NCBI RefSeq assembly: GCF_030272615.1
Contig: NC_081413.1
Location: 333,352,302 to 333,416,301, forward strand
Length of the DNA: 64,000 bases
Source of the DNA: Cryptomeria japonica
Lineage: Eukaryota; Streptophyta; Pinopsida; Cupressales; Cupressaceae
Direction of reading: 5' to 3'
Positions 12,768 through 25,200 of this stretch are shown piece by piece (within the stretch, counting starts at the first letter, position 1; every line of letters starts with the position of its first letter). The translations under genes were made by a program, and so were the position numbers. The notes beneath the pieces are model-generated. The model was given only the letters and a program-made list of their open reading frames with translations, did no database searches and was not told the DNA's origin.

Positions 12768-14375
12768 TGTTAGTCCCAAATGGTACTGAGAGGGGAGGGG
12801 TGAATCAACACTTAATAAAATTTTCATAATTTAACTTTTATCTTAAATCTCCATTCATCTAAGATCCAGCAATATACTTAATCACTGAAGTAAAATATGT
12901 AAGCATGAAAAGTTGATAGTGACACTAAGGAGTTATCTTGTGGAAACCCAATAGGGAGTAAACCACAGTGTGAGTAAGAACTCACAAAATTTGTACTCTT
13001 CTAGAGTAAGCTTGGTTAAGATCCATCCCTGTTAGGAGATTACAAAGACAATGTTAGGTGCCACCCAGTTAAGGGATTTTGAACAAGGTCGGTTAGTGCC
13101 TTTACCCTTTTAAAGGTAGCCTGGTTAGAGGACTTAGAACATCAGTTAAGATGTCACTCGATTAAGGGATTTACAATAGGGACCTATTAAAGTCCACCTA
13201 GTTAAGGGATTTATGTTGCAGTTGTTAGAAAGAAATAGATGGATGATTTGCTAAATTAGCTACTGATAGCTTGATCAGATCTCAATATGCATCACACTCA
13301 ATACCCATCGGTTGTGTCTTCTCTGTACAGCACCGGTTTCCTTCTTACATCTTCAGCTCTTCACTTAGCTGGTTACCTATCCATCGACCCTGCACTCTAC
13401 CAATCCTCAAACCTTCGGCTCTACACTCTGTCAGTCCCCTAACCTTTGACTTTGCACTTTGTTGGTCCCCTGACCTTCGACTCTACACTCTGCCAGTTCA
13501 CTATCTCTCAACTCTGCTCTTAGTCTATCTACCTCAAACACACTCTACTATGCTAATACCTTTTAGCACTTCCTCTCTCTCTCTCTCTTTTCACTCTGGA
13601 TCACCTTCAACAAATTCTCCTTGTTGCAAGTTTCATGATCAAAATTTTTTGAATGAACTTCAAGAACACTTTATATAATTTCTACCGACACCTTCAAGCA
13701 TTCCCTCAATCAAACCAATTATGGATTTTAGAAGATTTCAAATTCAAAATCTCCCACTCTTTCTCTGCATGCCTTACAACAATTTTTCCAAGTGTTCACC
13801 CAATTCTACCACCGCATCTCCCAAAGATAGAAACTTTTGAGTCATGTTCATCCAAATAAATGCGAACTAGAAAATCCGCATATAATCACCATAAATCTCA
13901 GAGTGGTGATTGGTTATTCAATTACGGTGGAAAAGGATGAGTTGGTGAGTTTGTGTCTACGTCAAATCATAGGTTGGTAATTCACAAAAGGAGACTTGGG
14001 CAAGAAAATTTGTTTGTTCCAACAAACCGGTAACTCTTTAGTAAACAAGGGAAGAGACTTGGTGCTAGCACAAAAAATCGGAAATCAAAGGATGAATCGG
14101 TAATATAGAAGTGTAGTGACATACCCCTGAATGATATACCAGTTGACTTAATTTATCTTTCCTTGAGCTGGATGAACCTTTGATCATTCAGTACCAATTT
14201 TGTTCCCATGTATTTGTAAGTCATCACTTTTTCTTATTGAAAAGAAACACCACTCTACCTATACCACTTCACCGGTTAGTGTTTTTACCGGTAAGTGTTG
14301 GACATCAATGACAAACCTTAGCACATATATCGGTTCTCTAGATTGATCGGTTTTGTCAATGCCAACAATCGAATA
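12768..14375 (-). mobile_element. Right (5') LTR of copia B, rearranged
   Basis: Aligns with the left LTR from TGTTAGTCCC through about 13886 and again from about 14127 to the end. In between, two adjacent blocks (about 13887-13980 and 13981-14126) match the left LTR only as reverse complements. It ends ...AATCGAATA, with TA in place of CA, immediately before the GTGCT target duplication. Confidence 0.88.
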
Positions 14376-14423
14376 GTGCTTCACCATTCTTGATCTACAT
14401 AAGTTATGCCAGACATGCCAACA

Positions 14424-14700
14424 TTCTCCCCCTTTGGCATTGATGGCAACACCAACATAAGCTCCAAGATATTCAACTAAAATCATGTTGCTCCATTCTA
14501 AAACTTCTTTGTTGTACTTCACTCTTCTGTCGATTCACTCAATTCATCTTTACCTAGAACTGAATCTTCATTTCTTCCCCCTTTCTATTACACATCTTCT
14601 CCTCCTTAGTCTAGTATATTTCTTCTCCCCCTTTGACATCAATGCCAAAGGAGCATATGCATTGTTGGTCATCAAGTCTCATCTAAGTTTCTCCCCCTAT
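14424..14700 (-). promoter_or_regulatory. Polypurine tract array of copia A
   Basis: The proximal tract TTCTCCCCCTTTGGCATTG abuts the LTR end at 14423. Similar tracts recur near 14575 (TTCCCCCTTTC), 14624 (TTCTCCCCCTTTGACATCAA) and 14691 (TTCTCCCCCTATGG), mirroring the array in B. Confidence 0.65.
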
Positions 14701-14775
14701 GGAGTAGCCACCATTTTATCAATCCTTAGTGAAAAATATTTAGTAAGCCCACTAGATTGATGCATCTCCTGCATC

Positions 14776-16281
14776 TTAGTTCTTCTTATGTAGGGGTCCG
14801 ACCCCTAATTTACCTCTAAGGTACTCAAAGGTAGTCTTCGGTAATGGTTTTGTGAAAATATCTATAAGTTGCTCTTTGCTTGTCACATACTCCATTTTGA
14901 CTTGCTTCTCCTAGACTCTCTCCCTCAGAAAGTGATATTTAAATTCTATGTGCTTTTTCCTTGCATGTAACACAAGATTTTTTATAATATTAATACCACT
15001 TGTATTGTCAGAGTAAATAGTTATCGGTTTAGACATATCAAGTTTAAAACCTTCTAATACATGTCTCATCTAGATTGCCTATGTGCAATTCATTGATGAT
15101 GCAACATATTCTACCTATGTTGTTGACTATGATACACATGTTTTCTTCTTACCTGTCCAAGCAACCAATCTACGTTCAAGAAGAAAAGCTCCACCGGTAG
15201 TGCTTTTCAGGTCATCAACATTGCCTGCCCAATCTACATCAGTAAACAATTCCAAAGAAAAATTGTTTTTATAAGGATACCATAAACCATTGTCTATTGT
15301 GCCTTTCAAGTACCTGAATATCCTTTTCACCACTACCAAGGGAGTCTCCTTGGGATCCTTCTGAAATATTGCAACCAAACCAACAACATGTGCAATATCA
15401 GGCCTACTGTGAACAACATAATGCAACTTACTGATCATGGACTTGTATTCCTTTTCATCAACAAAGGGTGAATCATCTTTCTTAGATAGTTTACAACCTG
15501 TCACCATCGAAGTACCAATCGGTTCACAATCCTCCATGCTAATTTTTTTCAACACTTCCTTTACATACTTATTTTGATAGATAAATATTTCACTATCCAA
15601 TTGTTGGACCTGCAACCCAATAAAAAACTTAATTTCACCAATAAGAGACATTTCAAATTCTTTCTTCATCTCCTCAAAAAATTCCATGCATAAATCATCA
15701 TCACCTCCAAAAATTATATTTACAAATACTTCAGCTATCAGTACTTTGTCTCCATCAGTCTTAAGATATATGTAACTATCCTCACTGGTATGCTAGAATC
15801 CTATCTTGATCAGATGTGCATGCAATCTTTCAAACCATTCTCTTGGTGCCTACTTCAATCCATAAAGTACCTTATGCAACTTGCAAACCATATCTTTATT
15901 CTCAGTTAAAGAAATCCATCTGGTTGTTCTATGTACACTTCTTCCTCAAGGATGCCATTAAGAAAAACAGATTTAACATCCATCTGGTACAACTTAAATC
16001 CTTTAAATGTAGTAAGCAAGTACGATTATGAATCCTTCCAATCTCACCATCAGCGCAAAGGTTTCTCCATAATATTCTCCTTCTTCTTGTGCATAGCCTT
16101 TGCATACCAACCTTTCTTTATTCCTCACAACCTTGCCTTCTTCATTCAACTTGTTTCTTAAGACCCATTTAGTGTCGATCATATTCTTGTCTTCTGGTCT
16201 GGGAACAAGTATCAATGTCTTGTTCTTCTCAATATGATTTAACTCCTCATTCATGGTATTAATCCAATCATCATCCTTCAA
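14776..16281 (-). pseudogene. pol: Copia A reverse transcriptase and RNase H, catalytic site lost
   Basis: RVT_2 domain starting near 16281 (MKDDDWINTMNEELNHIE) and running to the ADIFTKPL-like terminus (IDIFTKPL), with stop at 14776. At 15712-15726 the active site reads FVNIIF: compared with FVDDIIF in B and H, one codon is missing and the remaining aspartate is asparagine, so polymerase activity would be abolished even without the stops. RNase H features (FTDVDWAGNVDDLKSTTG) are visible at 15127-15260. The recognisable fragments share one frame, so decay here is mostly by point stops. Confidence 0.88.
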
Positions 16282-16380
16282 TGCCTCTCTTACTATTTTA
16301 GGCTCTATAGTTGAAATCAGACAGGAGTTTTCTCTGATTTTCCTTCCTGTTTGTACACCAACATTTTTATCTCCTATAAT

Positions 16381-17640
16381 TTATTCTTTTGAATGATTCA
16401 ATCTGACATATCTTTGTATTACCAGTTCTAATGTTGTGCCTTCTCCTTCAAGTTTTTCATCTTCTTCATTTCTATCTTCATTTACCGGTTGAGCACCTAT
16501 TTCTACATTATTCTGCTCATCATTCTTTTGTACCTTCAGTTCAATAAACACAAGTTTATCTTCATCTTTCTCAAGTTCAGATTTGCTAGTCTCATCATAT
16601 TTCTCAGAGAGTTCATCTACCTTCACATTAGCATTCTCAATGATCTTTTTTTTTTTCTTGTTATAACATTTGAAAGCCTTGCTCTTTGTAGCGTAACCAA
16701 GAAAAATACCTTCATCACACTTTGCATCAAACTTTCCAATATAATCATCACATTTAATGAAACATCTACTACCAAATTTTTTAAAGTAACTTACAGTAGG
16801 AGTCCTTCTATTGCATAATTCATAAGGTGTTTTGTTGTTACCTCTCTTGACAAGTACCCAGTTCAAAGTGTAAACATCAGAGATTGCTTCTCTCTAAAAC
16901 ATTTTCGATTCTTCACCTTGAATCAACATGGCTCTAGCAGCTTCAACAATTGTTCTATTCATCCTCTTTGCTATCCCATTCTATTCTGGAGTTCTAGGAG
17001 TTGGCATTTGCCTCTTGATTCCCTATTCATCACAAAACTTTACAAATTCATCAAAAGTAAATTCTCCACCCCGGTCAGATCTTAAACATTTCAAATTCTT
17101 CCCAATTTCTTTCTCAACTAAATCTTTGAATGCTTGGAATTACTTGAATGCCTCTGACTTTTCTCTTAGAAATGTTACCCAAATCATCTTGAAAAAATCA
17201 TCAGTGAAAATCATGAAATATTTATGACCAAAATAACTTTTAGTCCTCATAAGACCACAAAGATCAGTATGAACCAAATCAAGGATATTTTCTGAAGAGA
17301 AAGACTTACTCTTGAAAGATACGGAAGTCATCTTACCCATCTGACAGTTTTTACATAACACATTATCCGGTTTAACCAGATGGGGAAAACCTCTCACAAT
17401 ACTTGATTTACTAACCTTTATCAAATTGTCAAAATTAACATGAAAAAATCTCTTGTGCCATAACCAACTATTTTCAATCTTTGCCACCAAAACACTATTC
17501 ACATTAGTATTTAGATGAAAAAGATTACCTCTTGTTTGCTTTCCAGTAGCAATCAATTCTCCGTTATTTCCAAGAATCTTGCACACTCCACTTAAAAATT
17601 CTAGAAGATAACCCTTATCATTTGACTGACCAACAACCAA
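16381..17640 (-). pseudogene. pol: Copia A integrase (decayed)
   Basis: Contains the pre-integrase zinc region (WLWHKRFFHVNFDNLIKV) and a CKNCQMGK motif, then HTDLCGLMRTKSYFG carrying the first catalytic Asp. The middle of the core (16870-17140) is broken by stops but RSDRGGEF-like sequence is readable near 17070. The C-terminal region at 16381-16866 has TPYELCNRR and GIFLGYATKSKAF. Its frame differs from gag/protease, so there was an indel near 17650. Confidence 0.85.
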
Positions 17641-17699
17641 AAGGTTATGCTTTAATCCATCACATCATCTACATTGCTTTTTCCATTTAATGAAATAGT

Positions 17700-18881
17700 T
17701 CATTTACATTTCACCACACAAGGTGAGTTGTTACCAAATCTTACTATACCTCCATCAAATTCTTCAAGGGATGAGAACTTGTTCCTATCACCGGTCATGT
17801 GGTGTGAGCAACCACTATCTATTATCGATTTATCACTGCTATCCATGTGAGACACCAATGCCTTTTCATCAGTCGAATCTTTCTTCACAACAACAAACAC
17901 TATCTCCTCATTGTCATCTTCTTCTGATTCTTCATCAGTTACTCCTTTATCAACTACAACATAACAATGTTTCTGTCTTTTTCCTTTGTACTTTCAGAAC
18001 TCCTCTTTCTTATCAGTGTTAGGATAGTTAGCAACTATGTGTCCAATTTTATTGCAAGAGAAACACTTCAAGGGTAATTTACCTTTATACTTATCGGTGC
18101 CTCTAGGAAATCTTTTAGCCAATAGTACCTCAAGTTCCATCAGATAATCTTCATTATCATCCTCACCTCTGCTACCGCCATGACTAGACCTACAGTCATG
18201 ATTATGACAAATATCCTTTCCTTTCCTAATAGATGTACCAATAACAAAAGCTTTAAAATTAGATTCAGATGGTTTTGAAACACTATTATCAAAGTTGTTT
18301 AACTCAAACACAGTTAACTTTCCAATAAGAGAATCAATAGTGACTTTATCTTTAGAGATAGATCTTAGTTCTTGAATTGTAGAAACTCTAATAGCATACT
18401 ATGATACGAGAGTTCTAAGAATTTTACTAACAATAATATCATCATCAACCTTACCTCTAGCACTCATAATACCACCTACAACTTCTTTAATCCTTTGACC
18501 ATATTGTGCAATGTTCTCACCATCAACCATTTTCATGTCATCAAATTTGCCTCTTAAACTCTCTTCTTTTGCTTTTTGAACATGTTCATCTCCTCTATAA
18601 ATCAATTCTAATTTCTCCCATACCTCAAATGCAGTTTCTAATCTATGAACATCTATATACTCAGAATCAGATAAAGTACTTACAATTGCTTCCAAGGCTT
18701 GAATGTTTTCTTGTTGCTCTTTAATCTCATCTGGTGTCAAGGGGCTAGTAGTACGAGCAACATACTTATTCATCACATGATTCCAATACTTAGTACCCAA
18801 TCCTTTAATGTATATCTTCATTTCGTCTTTCCATATCCGATAGTTGTCCTTGGTAAACTTGGGACCCTCCTTCTTCATCAT
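17700..18881 (-). pseudogene. gag: Copia A gag and protease (decayed)
   Basis: ATG at 18881 with MMKKEGPKFTKDNYRIWKDE, a UBN2-like Gag N terminus of about 160 readable residues. The zinc knuckle at about 18035-18085 is CFSCNKIGHIVANYP, with the last cysteine changed to tyrosine. The protease motif IIDSGCSHHMTGDRNKF is at about 17775-17825. Stops separate the three readable parts, which all share one frame up to 17700, where an indel follows. Confidence 0.85.
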
Positions 18882-18937
18882 CTTTTTTTAGGATCTTTCC
18901 CTCAATTTGTTAAGATTTTTGCACACAAAAGACCAAA

Positions 18938-18950
18938 GATCTTATACCAA
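18938..18950 (-). promoter_or_regulatory. Primer binding site of copia A
   Basis: The minus strand reads TTGGTATAAGATC next to the 5' LTR: a mutated version of the initiator-Met tRNA site seen intact in B and C. Confidence 0.75.
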
Positions 18951-18951
18951 T

Positions 18952-20453
18952 TGATAATCTTAGATGATCCGGTTAATATTGAGAGGGGGGGTGAATCAAT
19001 ATTAACAATAATTTCAATCTTTGAACTTGAACTTACAAAACTTCTTCAAATCAAACATAAACTAGTAATAAACTCTTTACTATTACCGATAATAACTGAT
19101 AACCAACTATTAAACCGGTTTATCACAACAACTCATTAAGTGTTCATCAATATGCATAAACTAAATGTAAAACATAACAACACATAGAAACATTCACCAT
19201 ATTAACACCATGTTTTTCATGTGGAAACCCAAATAGGGAAAAACCATGGTGGGAATTGCTACCCATAAAAATTGTGCACTCTTTCGAAATGCACCCTGTT
19301 AGGAGCCTAGTCCGGTTAGAAGCTTACAATGATGCCATGTTAGGAGAAGACCATGTTAGGAGTGACCCGGTTAAGGGATTTAGATGATGAGCCCTATTAG
19401 GAGCTTTGACCTATTAGGATCAACCTCGCAAGAGGATTTAACACTTTGATATAGAGCTAGCCGGTTAAGGGATTTACAATGTAATGCCTATTAGGACCTA
19501 CCCGGTTAAGGGATTTTGACTACTGCAATTGTTAGAGAACAATAGTGAATGATCTAGGCACATCACTTAACTACTTGCTTGATAAAATCCAATTAAGCTC
19601 CAAATCTACTACACTCTGGCAGATCTCATACTCTGGTTCGGCTTCACACTATTCTCAAAACCATCGACACACCAAACATCAACTATACCAGCATAAATAA
19701 CCTTTACAACTTAGTCAGTTAAAAAACCCTAAGACGAACATAAATCATCATGGATATTTTACAACTCATTATAGATCATCATTGATCATCATGTAGATCA
19801 TCACAATCAATTACAACCATTGAATGATCATCGCATCTCGATCTGATACAAGGTCAAACTCTTAGAACACTCCACTAAGCACTTTGCATATTCCCAAGAA
19901 ATTTTCTCTCCAAACGCGCTAAAACATATTTCAAACACTTCACACGGTTTGTGCCACATCATCACCAACATTTGAACTAGATGTAGATCACTACCAAACC
20001 AAAAATCATTACTGGTTTAGAGAATTATTTACCGGTCCTTAAACCCTTCTTAAACCCTAGCAAAAATACAACATAAATCATAAACATGATTTCTGATAAC
20101 CAAAACATGATGTGGTTCTGGTTAGATACATATTACAATGATACAAGCTCACATTCCAAACCGCAACACTTCAATCATTACCAATTGCTTGATCAAATCA
20201 AAACATTCCTCATTTACTAATGAAGGTCCCAATTCCCAGTTCACTATCAATAATACCGGTAAGGCATTTTCGCTAGACCAAAAAGACTTAGATGACAAAA
20301 TACAACATAATAAACATGTGTTGTCATCAATGACAACACAAATAACTAATCAAAGTCATCCGATCATGCAATCTCAATCTGTTCATCACAATGTCATCAC
20401 AAATAGTCCTTCACCATTCTTGATTTGCATCAATTATGCCAAACATGCCAATA
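18952..20453 (-). mobile_element. Right (5') LTR of copia A
   Basis: Starts TGATAATCTTAGATGATCCGG. It has the G-rich head near 18981 and the TGGAAACCC core at 19222, followed by three or more GGTTAAGGGATTT modules (19365-19515). It matches the left LTR throughout and ends ...CATGCCAATA. The ORF at 20138-20494 is not a gene: it runs across the LTR end into C's PBS. Confidence 0.85.
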
Positions 20454-20456
20454 GGA

Positions 20457-20467
20457 CTCTGATACCA
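20457..20467 (-). promoter_or_regulatory. Primer binding site of element C
   Basis: On the minus strand TGGTATCAGAG follows LTR end ...GCATTACA by two bases. This is the initiator-Met tRNA complement. It lies right of element A, so A inserted next to C's PBS. Together with the PPT at 1827 it shows that 1827-5147 is C's interior. Confidence 0.7.
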
Positions 20468-20469
20468 GA

Positions 20470-20617
20470 TGTAATGCCTGCCAAAATACCCTAGAGAAAT
20501 AAACTAAAAACTACTAACAATTTTTTTTTAAAACACCCATTACATTATTCCAACATTAACATACATCTATACAACATTATCCAAATGCAATAACACATGT
20601 AACATCAACAAGAAACA
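20470..20617 (-). mobile_element. Start of the 5' LTR of element C
   Basis: Begins TGTAATGCCTGCC and runs 148 bases before the LINE interrupts it. The sequence resumes after the LINE at about 30036 in the same AT-rich style. Confidence 0.55.
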
Positions 20618-20620
20618 GTG

Positions 20621-22242
20621 GGAAATGGAGGGAATAGTGAGGCTAGATCCTTTGGTTCTGATGCCATTGCAGCTCAAGGACAAGCGATGGATGATGAGGA
20701 TGGGAGATAGGACGGGGACCCACGGCTACGGGACCCTCCTCCTGACCGCAAAAATATGATAGATTCCCCAAAATCGAGTCCTAAGGCTGTGAAAGTTGAC
20801 TCAGAAAAGATCAAGGAGGTGCAAGCCTTCAAACCCCGGAGTAGTCTTTTTGCAAGGAAAGCAACTAGAAAATATACTGGTAAATCGTCCTTCCCCTTTG
20901 TGAAAGATATATCTGATAAAAAAATGGGTAAACTTTCTATTGAGGTTCCAGATTTAGTTATCGATCATAGCATTTCTTTAATGGCTTTCTCTTCAGTGGG
21001 GAAGTTTGTTGGACCATGACCCAATATTGAGGATGTTAGGTATTTTGTAAAGAGAAAATGGAGAATGAAAGGTCAAGTTGATGTTTCTGCCCTATCCAGA
21101 GGATTTTTTGTTTTGTCCTTCTCTTGTGGGGAAGATATGGAAGCAACATTAAGCAGTGGCCCTTGGATGTTTGGTAAATCCTCTTTATCTATGAGAAAAT
21201 GGTCTCCTAACATGGAGCTCAATGACTCTTTTTTTGAATCTGCTCCAGTCTATGTAAGGCTGCTAGGCTTGCCGATGGAATTTTGGGTGGAGGATGTCTT
21301 CTCAGGAATTGCTAACTCCTTTGGGGAGCTTGTTGCGATAGATCCAATGACTGCAGCTCACAAAAGATTGGTTTATGTGTGCATTTGTGTCAATATTTCA
21401 CAGAAGATGGACCTTCCTAGTGCTATTGATATAAGTTCCAAACTTGGATTATGGGAACATACAATAGAGTTTGAATCACTCCACTTTGTGTGCTTTTCTT
21501 GCAAAAAAGATGGTCACTGGGCTAAGGCTTGCCCTAGCAACCCTAAAAAACCTATGACAGTAAACACCCACAAATAGGTTTGGAAAGAAAAGAATAATAA
21601 TAAGGAAGGTAACAAAGTGGAAGGAAGAAGCGGAAGTCTTGGTATATACTAGAACTATCAAAAGGAGATAGAAATGACCCTCCTAAGAATCCCCCTTTGA
21701 AGGAAGATAAAAAGAATGAAATCAGGGAGTTTGAGATCAAAACAGTCAATACTTTTTAGGCTCTACAGATTCAGGAGGAGGAGAATCAAATCAATGAAGA
21801 GACACTTGAAGATGGTGAGATTCAGAACATCACCGACTCTCATCATGAGGTCCCTCAAGTTTCTATAACAAAAAGAGATGAATAGTGCCTAGATGAATTT
21901 GAAGGACATGAAATTAAACTTGGAAGGAGTAACAGGTTTGATTCGCCTCAGGTTAATCTAAATGCATTATTCCAGAATATTGGAGTTGATACGCTCACAT
22001 CATCCTAGAAAAGAGGAGAACTGTGGAGTAATATGCAAGACGAGCCCAGAGAGGAGCAAGAAGAAGATATAATAGGGAATGGAAAAAAGGAAAAAAACAA
22101 GAAGGCAGGAGGCCTTAATGGGGTGAAAACTAGGACCAGGTCCAAGGCTGATTTTGGTACATCAAAATCCCTGCCGGGACGTAAAACTATGAAATGGCAT
22201 AGGGACCAGGAGAGAAAGCAAGACATAGCTGATGGAAGGTAG
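20621..22242 (+). pseudogene. LINE ORF1: DUF4283 / CCHC nucleic-acid-binding protein
   Basis: Plant L1 ORF1 protein, which coats element RNA. Residues encoded at 21065-21400 match the DUF4283 pattern (GFFVLSFSCGEDMEATLSSG, then VYVRLLGLPMEFW). A zinc knuckle CFSCKKDGHWAKACP lies at about 21493-21537. After this the frame shifts by one base (21580-21660) and continues as a charged, disordered tail to TAG at 22240. In-frame stops occur near 20711, 21018 and within the tail. The first ATG in frame is at 20687; the true start may be upstream of the truncation. Confidence 0.85.
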
Positions 22243-22277
22243 TGAAATATAAAGGAATCCTACCCTCAGGTTTCCAA

Positions 22278-25200
22278 ATGAAGGTAATATCATGGAATAT
22301 CAGAGGCCTAAATGGTCTCAATAAACAGGATATATTATGGAATCTCATTCGAGACCAAAAACTGGATATAATCCTTGTTCAGGAAACCAAAATGAGTAAG
22401 GAGAAAGTGGAGAATTTAAAATTCTTTAAAAATGGAGGGGTATGTGGTAGCCGCTTGAATGGGGCATCTGGTGGGGTAGTGATATTCTGGAACAAGAAAA
22501 CTATTTCAGGAGAAATGATTGATGAAGATGGTAACATAACATCCATGAAAGTTAAAAGCATCTATGAAGGAAAGGAATGTGTGATTACCAATATCTATGC
22601 CCCTAATTCCAAATCTGCTAGAAGCAAATTTTGGGATAAAATCCAACAAAAAAGAAGATCTTTCCCTAGGAACAGTTGGGTTGTGATGGGAGACTTCAAT
22701 ACTCCTCTGCAAGGCACTGATAAATCTGGGGGAACTCAAGCTCAACAAGATAGCAGATCTGACTTGATGGATTTTATCAATGCCAATGCTCTTATTGATA
22801 TGGATCTTAATGGAGCTTCCTACACCTGGTCTAATCGAAGGGATGGTGAAGACCTCATTCAGGTAAGACTTGATAGATCCCTTGTTACTAATGATTGGAT
22901 TCTTTCTCATAGATGCTCCCTGTCTGTTATCAATAGAATTGGTTCGGATCATTATCCCATTACTTTTTTTGCTGAGAACTTTAAAATAATCAGAGTTTCC
23001 CTTTCCGGTTTGAGAAGATGTGGATTTCTCACCCTTATCTTGAAAAATCTATTGCCAACTGGTGGAATATTGATGTGAATGGAACTGCCATGTATAAAGT
23101 TGCTAAAAAACTTAAAAATATCAAAGTCAACATTAAGATATGGAACAAGAGGGTCTTTGGTGATATTTTTATTCAAAGAAAAAGCTAAAGGAGGAACTAG
23201 AATAGATCCAAAACTCAATACAGAAAGATGGCTATAAAAAGTATCCCAAAGCTATGGAAGATGATGTATTAGTCAAACTTCACAACATCATTTCTAGGGA
23301 GGAAATCTATTAGAGGCAGAGATCTGGGGTGATTTGGTTGGAGGCTGTGGACAAAAACACTAAATTTTTCAACATGACTTCTTTGAAACATAAAGCTTTG
23401 AACAAGATTTCTAGATTAATTACCGAGGACAAAATTCTTCTTAATAAGGATGAAATTAGGGATGAAGCTGTTAGTTTCTTCTCTCAGCTCCTCACTAGGA
23501 ACAAGGATATTGATTATACGCAACAACAAGATTTGGTTAATATCATTCCAAAGATCATTAATCCTAATCAGAATAAGGCCCTTTCTGCTATCCCTTCTAT
23601 TGGAGAAATTAAAAAAGTTGTCTTTTCTTTTCAAGGGGATAAAGCTTCAGGTCCTGATGGCTTCCCTATGTTTTTCTTCCAGGATCTCTGACATATTGTG
23701 GGTGAAGACATGGTCAATGCGGTAAAAGAAGTTTTTGGCTCTAGAAGAATCCTTAAGGAATTCAATTCCACTTTTATTACCTTAATTCCTAAAGTTGTTG
23801 GGGCGGATTCAATGGGAAAATTTAGGCCAATAAGTCTATGTAACTCTTTCTATAAGATCATGTCCAAAGTTTTGACTACCAGAATTTTGGCTATCCTCCC
23901 CTTCATCATCTCTGAGGAGCAAAAAGGTTTTGTTCCTGGCAGGTAGATTTTGGACTCTATCATTCTTGTGCATGAGAATATTCATTCCCTCAATGCTGCT
24001 AATAAAGAAGGATTTTTGATAAAGTTGGATCTGGCAAAATCTTATGATAGAGTGGATTGGCAAGTGCTTTTCGGAATAATGGAGGATTTTGTATTTGATG
24101 AGAAGATAATCAAAATTATCAGAGAGCTGATCTCCACTCCTATGTTTTCAATTCTCATTAATGGATCTCCTACTAAATTATTTAAATCGTCAAGGGGGCT
24201 CAGACAAGTAGATCCCATATATCCTATTCTTTTCACCATCTTGGTAGAGAGCATGAGCAGATTCATCCATAATTTGAAAGTGAATAAAATCATCAAAGGC
24301 CTTCAACCTTCCTCTGCTAATGTTTTTTGTTCTCACCAATAGTTGTTTATGATACTATCCTTATGGGATATTCGTCTGTTGGGGAGGCTGATGCCTTCAA
24401 AACTGCTCTTAATTCTTATACTTTGGCTACTGGCTAGAAAGTCAATTGGGACAAATTGGCTATATACTTCATGAACACTCTAGTCATAAGACAACAGAGA
24501 ATTGCTAAAATTATTGGTTGCAAGGTGGACATGCTCCCTTCCACCTACATGGGTCTTCCCTTGGGTTTAGTTCCCCCAAACTCCTTCTAGAATATGCTTA
24601 TTGACAAACTCAACAAAAAACTTACTGGATGGAAAGGATCCATTTTATCTCAGGTTGGGAAGTTGCAGCTTCTTCAAGCTACACTCTAGAATCTCCCTGT
24701 TTATGCTCTCAGCTTATTTGGTATCCCGACTAAATTTGCTGAAGCATTGGAAAGAATCCAAAAGAGATTTCTATGGTTAGGAGTTGAAGAAAAAAAGAGG
24801 ATATCCTTGGTTGCTTGGGACAAAGTGTGTAAACCAAAGAGCAAAGGAGGGCTTGGGATTAAAGCTCTTAAAACCTTTAATAAAGCTTTCCTAGCAAAAC
24901 AATTATGGAGAGCTTATGACATCAAGAAAGATTGGAACCGAATATGGTTTGACAAATATATTCAGAATCAGCCTATCCAGGATGTCCTTAACTCTAAAGA
25001 CATCCCTATCAGATCCTTCATTTGGAATAGTATTATCAAATCCATAAAAGTGGCCAAAGCTAGAGCTGGATGGGTCCTTGGAGAAGGTGACAAAATAAGG
25101 TTTTGGGAGGATCCTTGGATGAAGAATGAATCTCTCTTTGATCAAGGAAACATTCAATTTATTGAGGAATGTAAAAGGAGTTTTGGACCTATGGTGTGTG

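Larger units (their letters stand above)
6582..14375 (-). mobile_element. Ty1/copia element B, nested in the LTR of A
   Basis: Bounded by a perfect 5-bp target duplication GTGCT (6577-6581 and 14376-14380). LTRs lie at 6582-8286 (1705 bp) and 12768-14375 (1608 bp), PBS at 12754, PPT at 8287 and a decayed gag-pol between. It inserted into A's left LTR after A was in place. The right LTR ends in TA rather than CA and carries two inverted blocks (see findings). Several frameshifts and stops make it inactive. Confidence 0.92.
5148..20453 (-). mobile_element. Ty1/copia element A, host of nested element B
   Basis: Complete but inactive copia element on the minus strand: LTRs at 5148-6581 plus 14381-14423 (split by B) and at 18952-20453, PBS at 18938, gag to RNase H from 18881 down to 14776, and PPT at 14424. 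The flanks 5143-5147 (AGGCT) and 20454-20458 (GGACT) are at best an imperfect target duplication. The right LTR ends in TA instead of CA. LTR copies differ visibly (several differences per 100 bases), so the insertion is old. Long LTRs, a Met-type PBS and repeated PPT-like motifs resemble the Sirevirus (Maximus/SIRE) lineage; that assignment is inference. Confidence 0.85.

Noticed and set aside
20455-20470. Possible tRNA-Met remnant
   Set aside because: Only the 11-base primer complement is present, next to an LTR end; no cloverleaf sequence.
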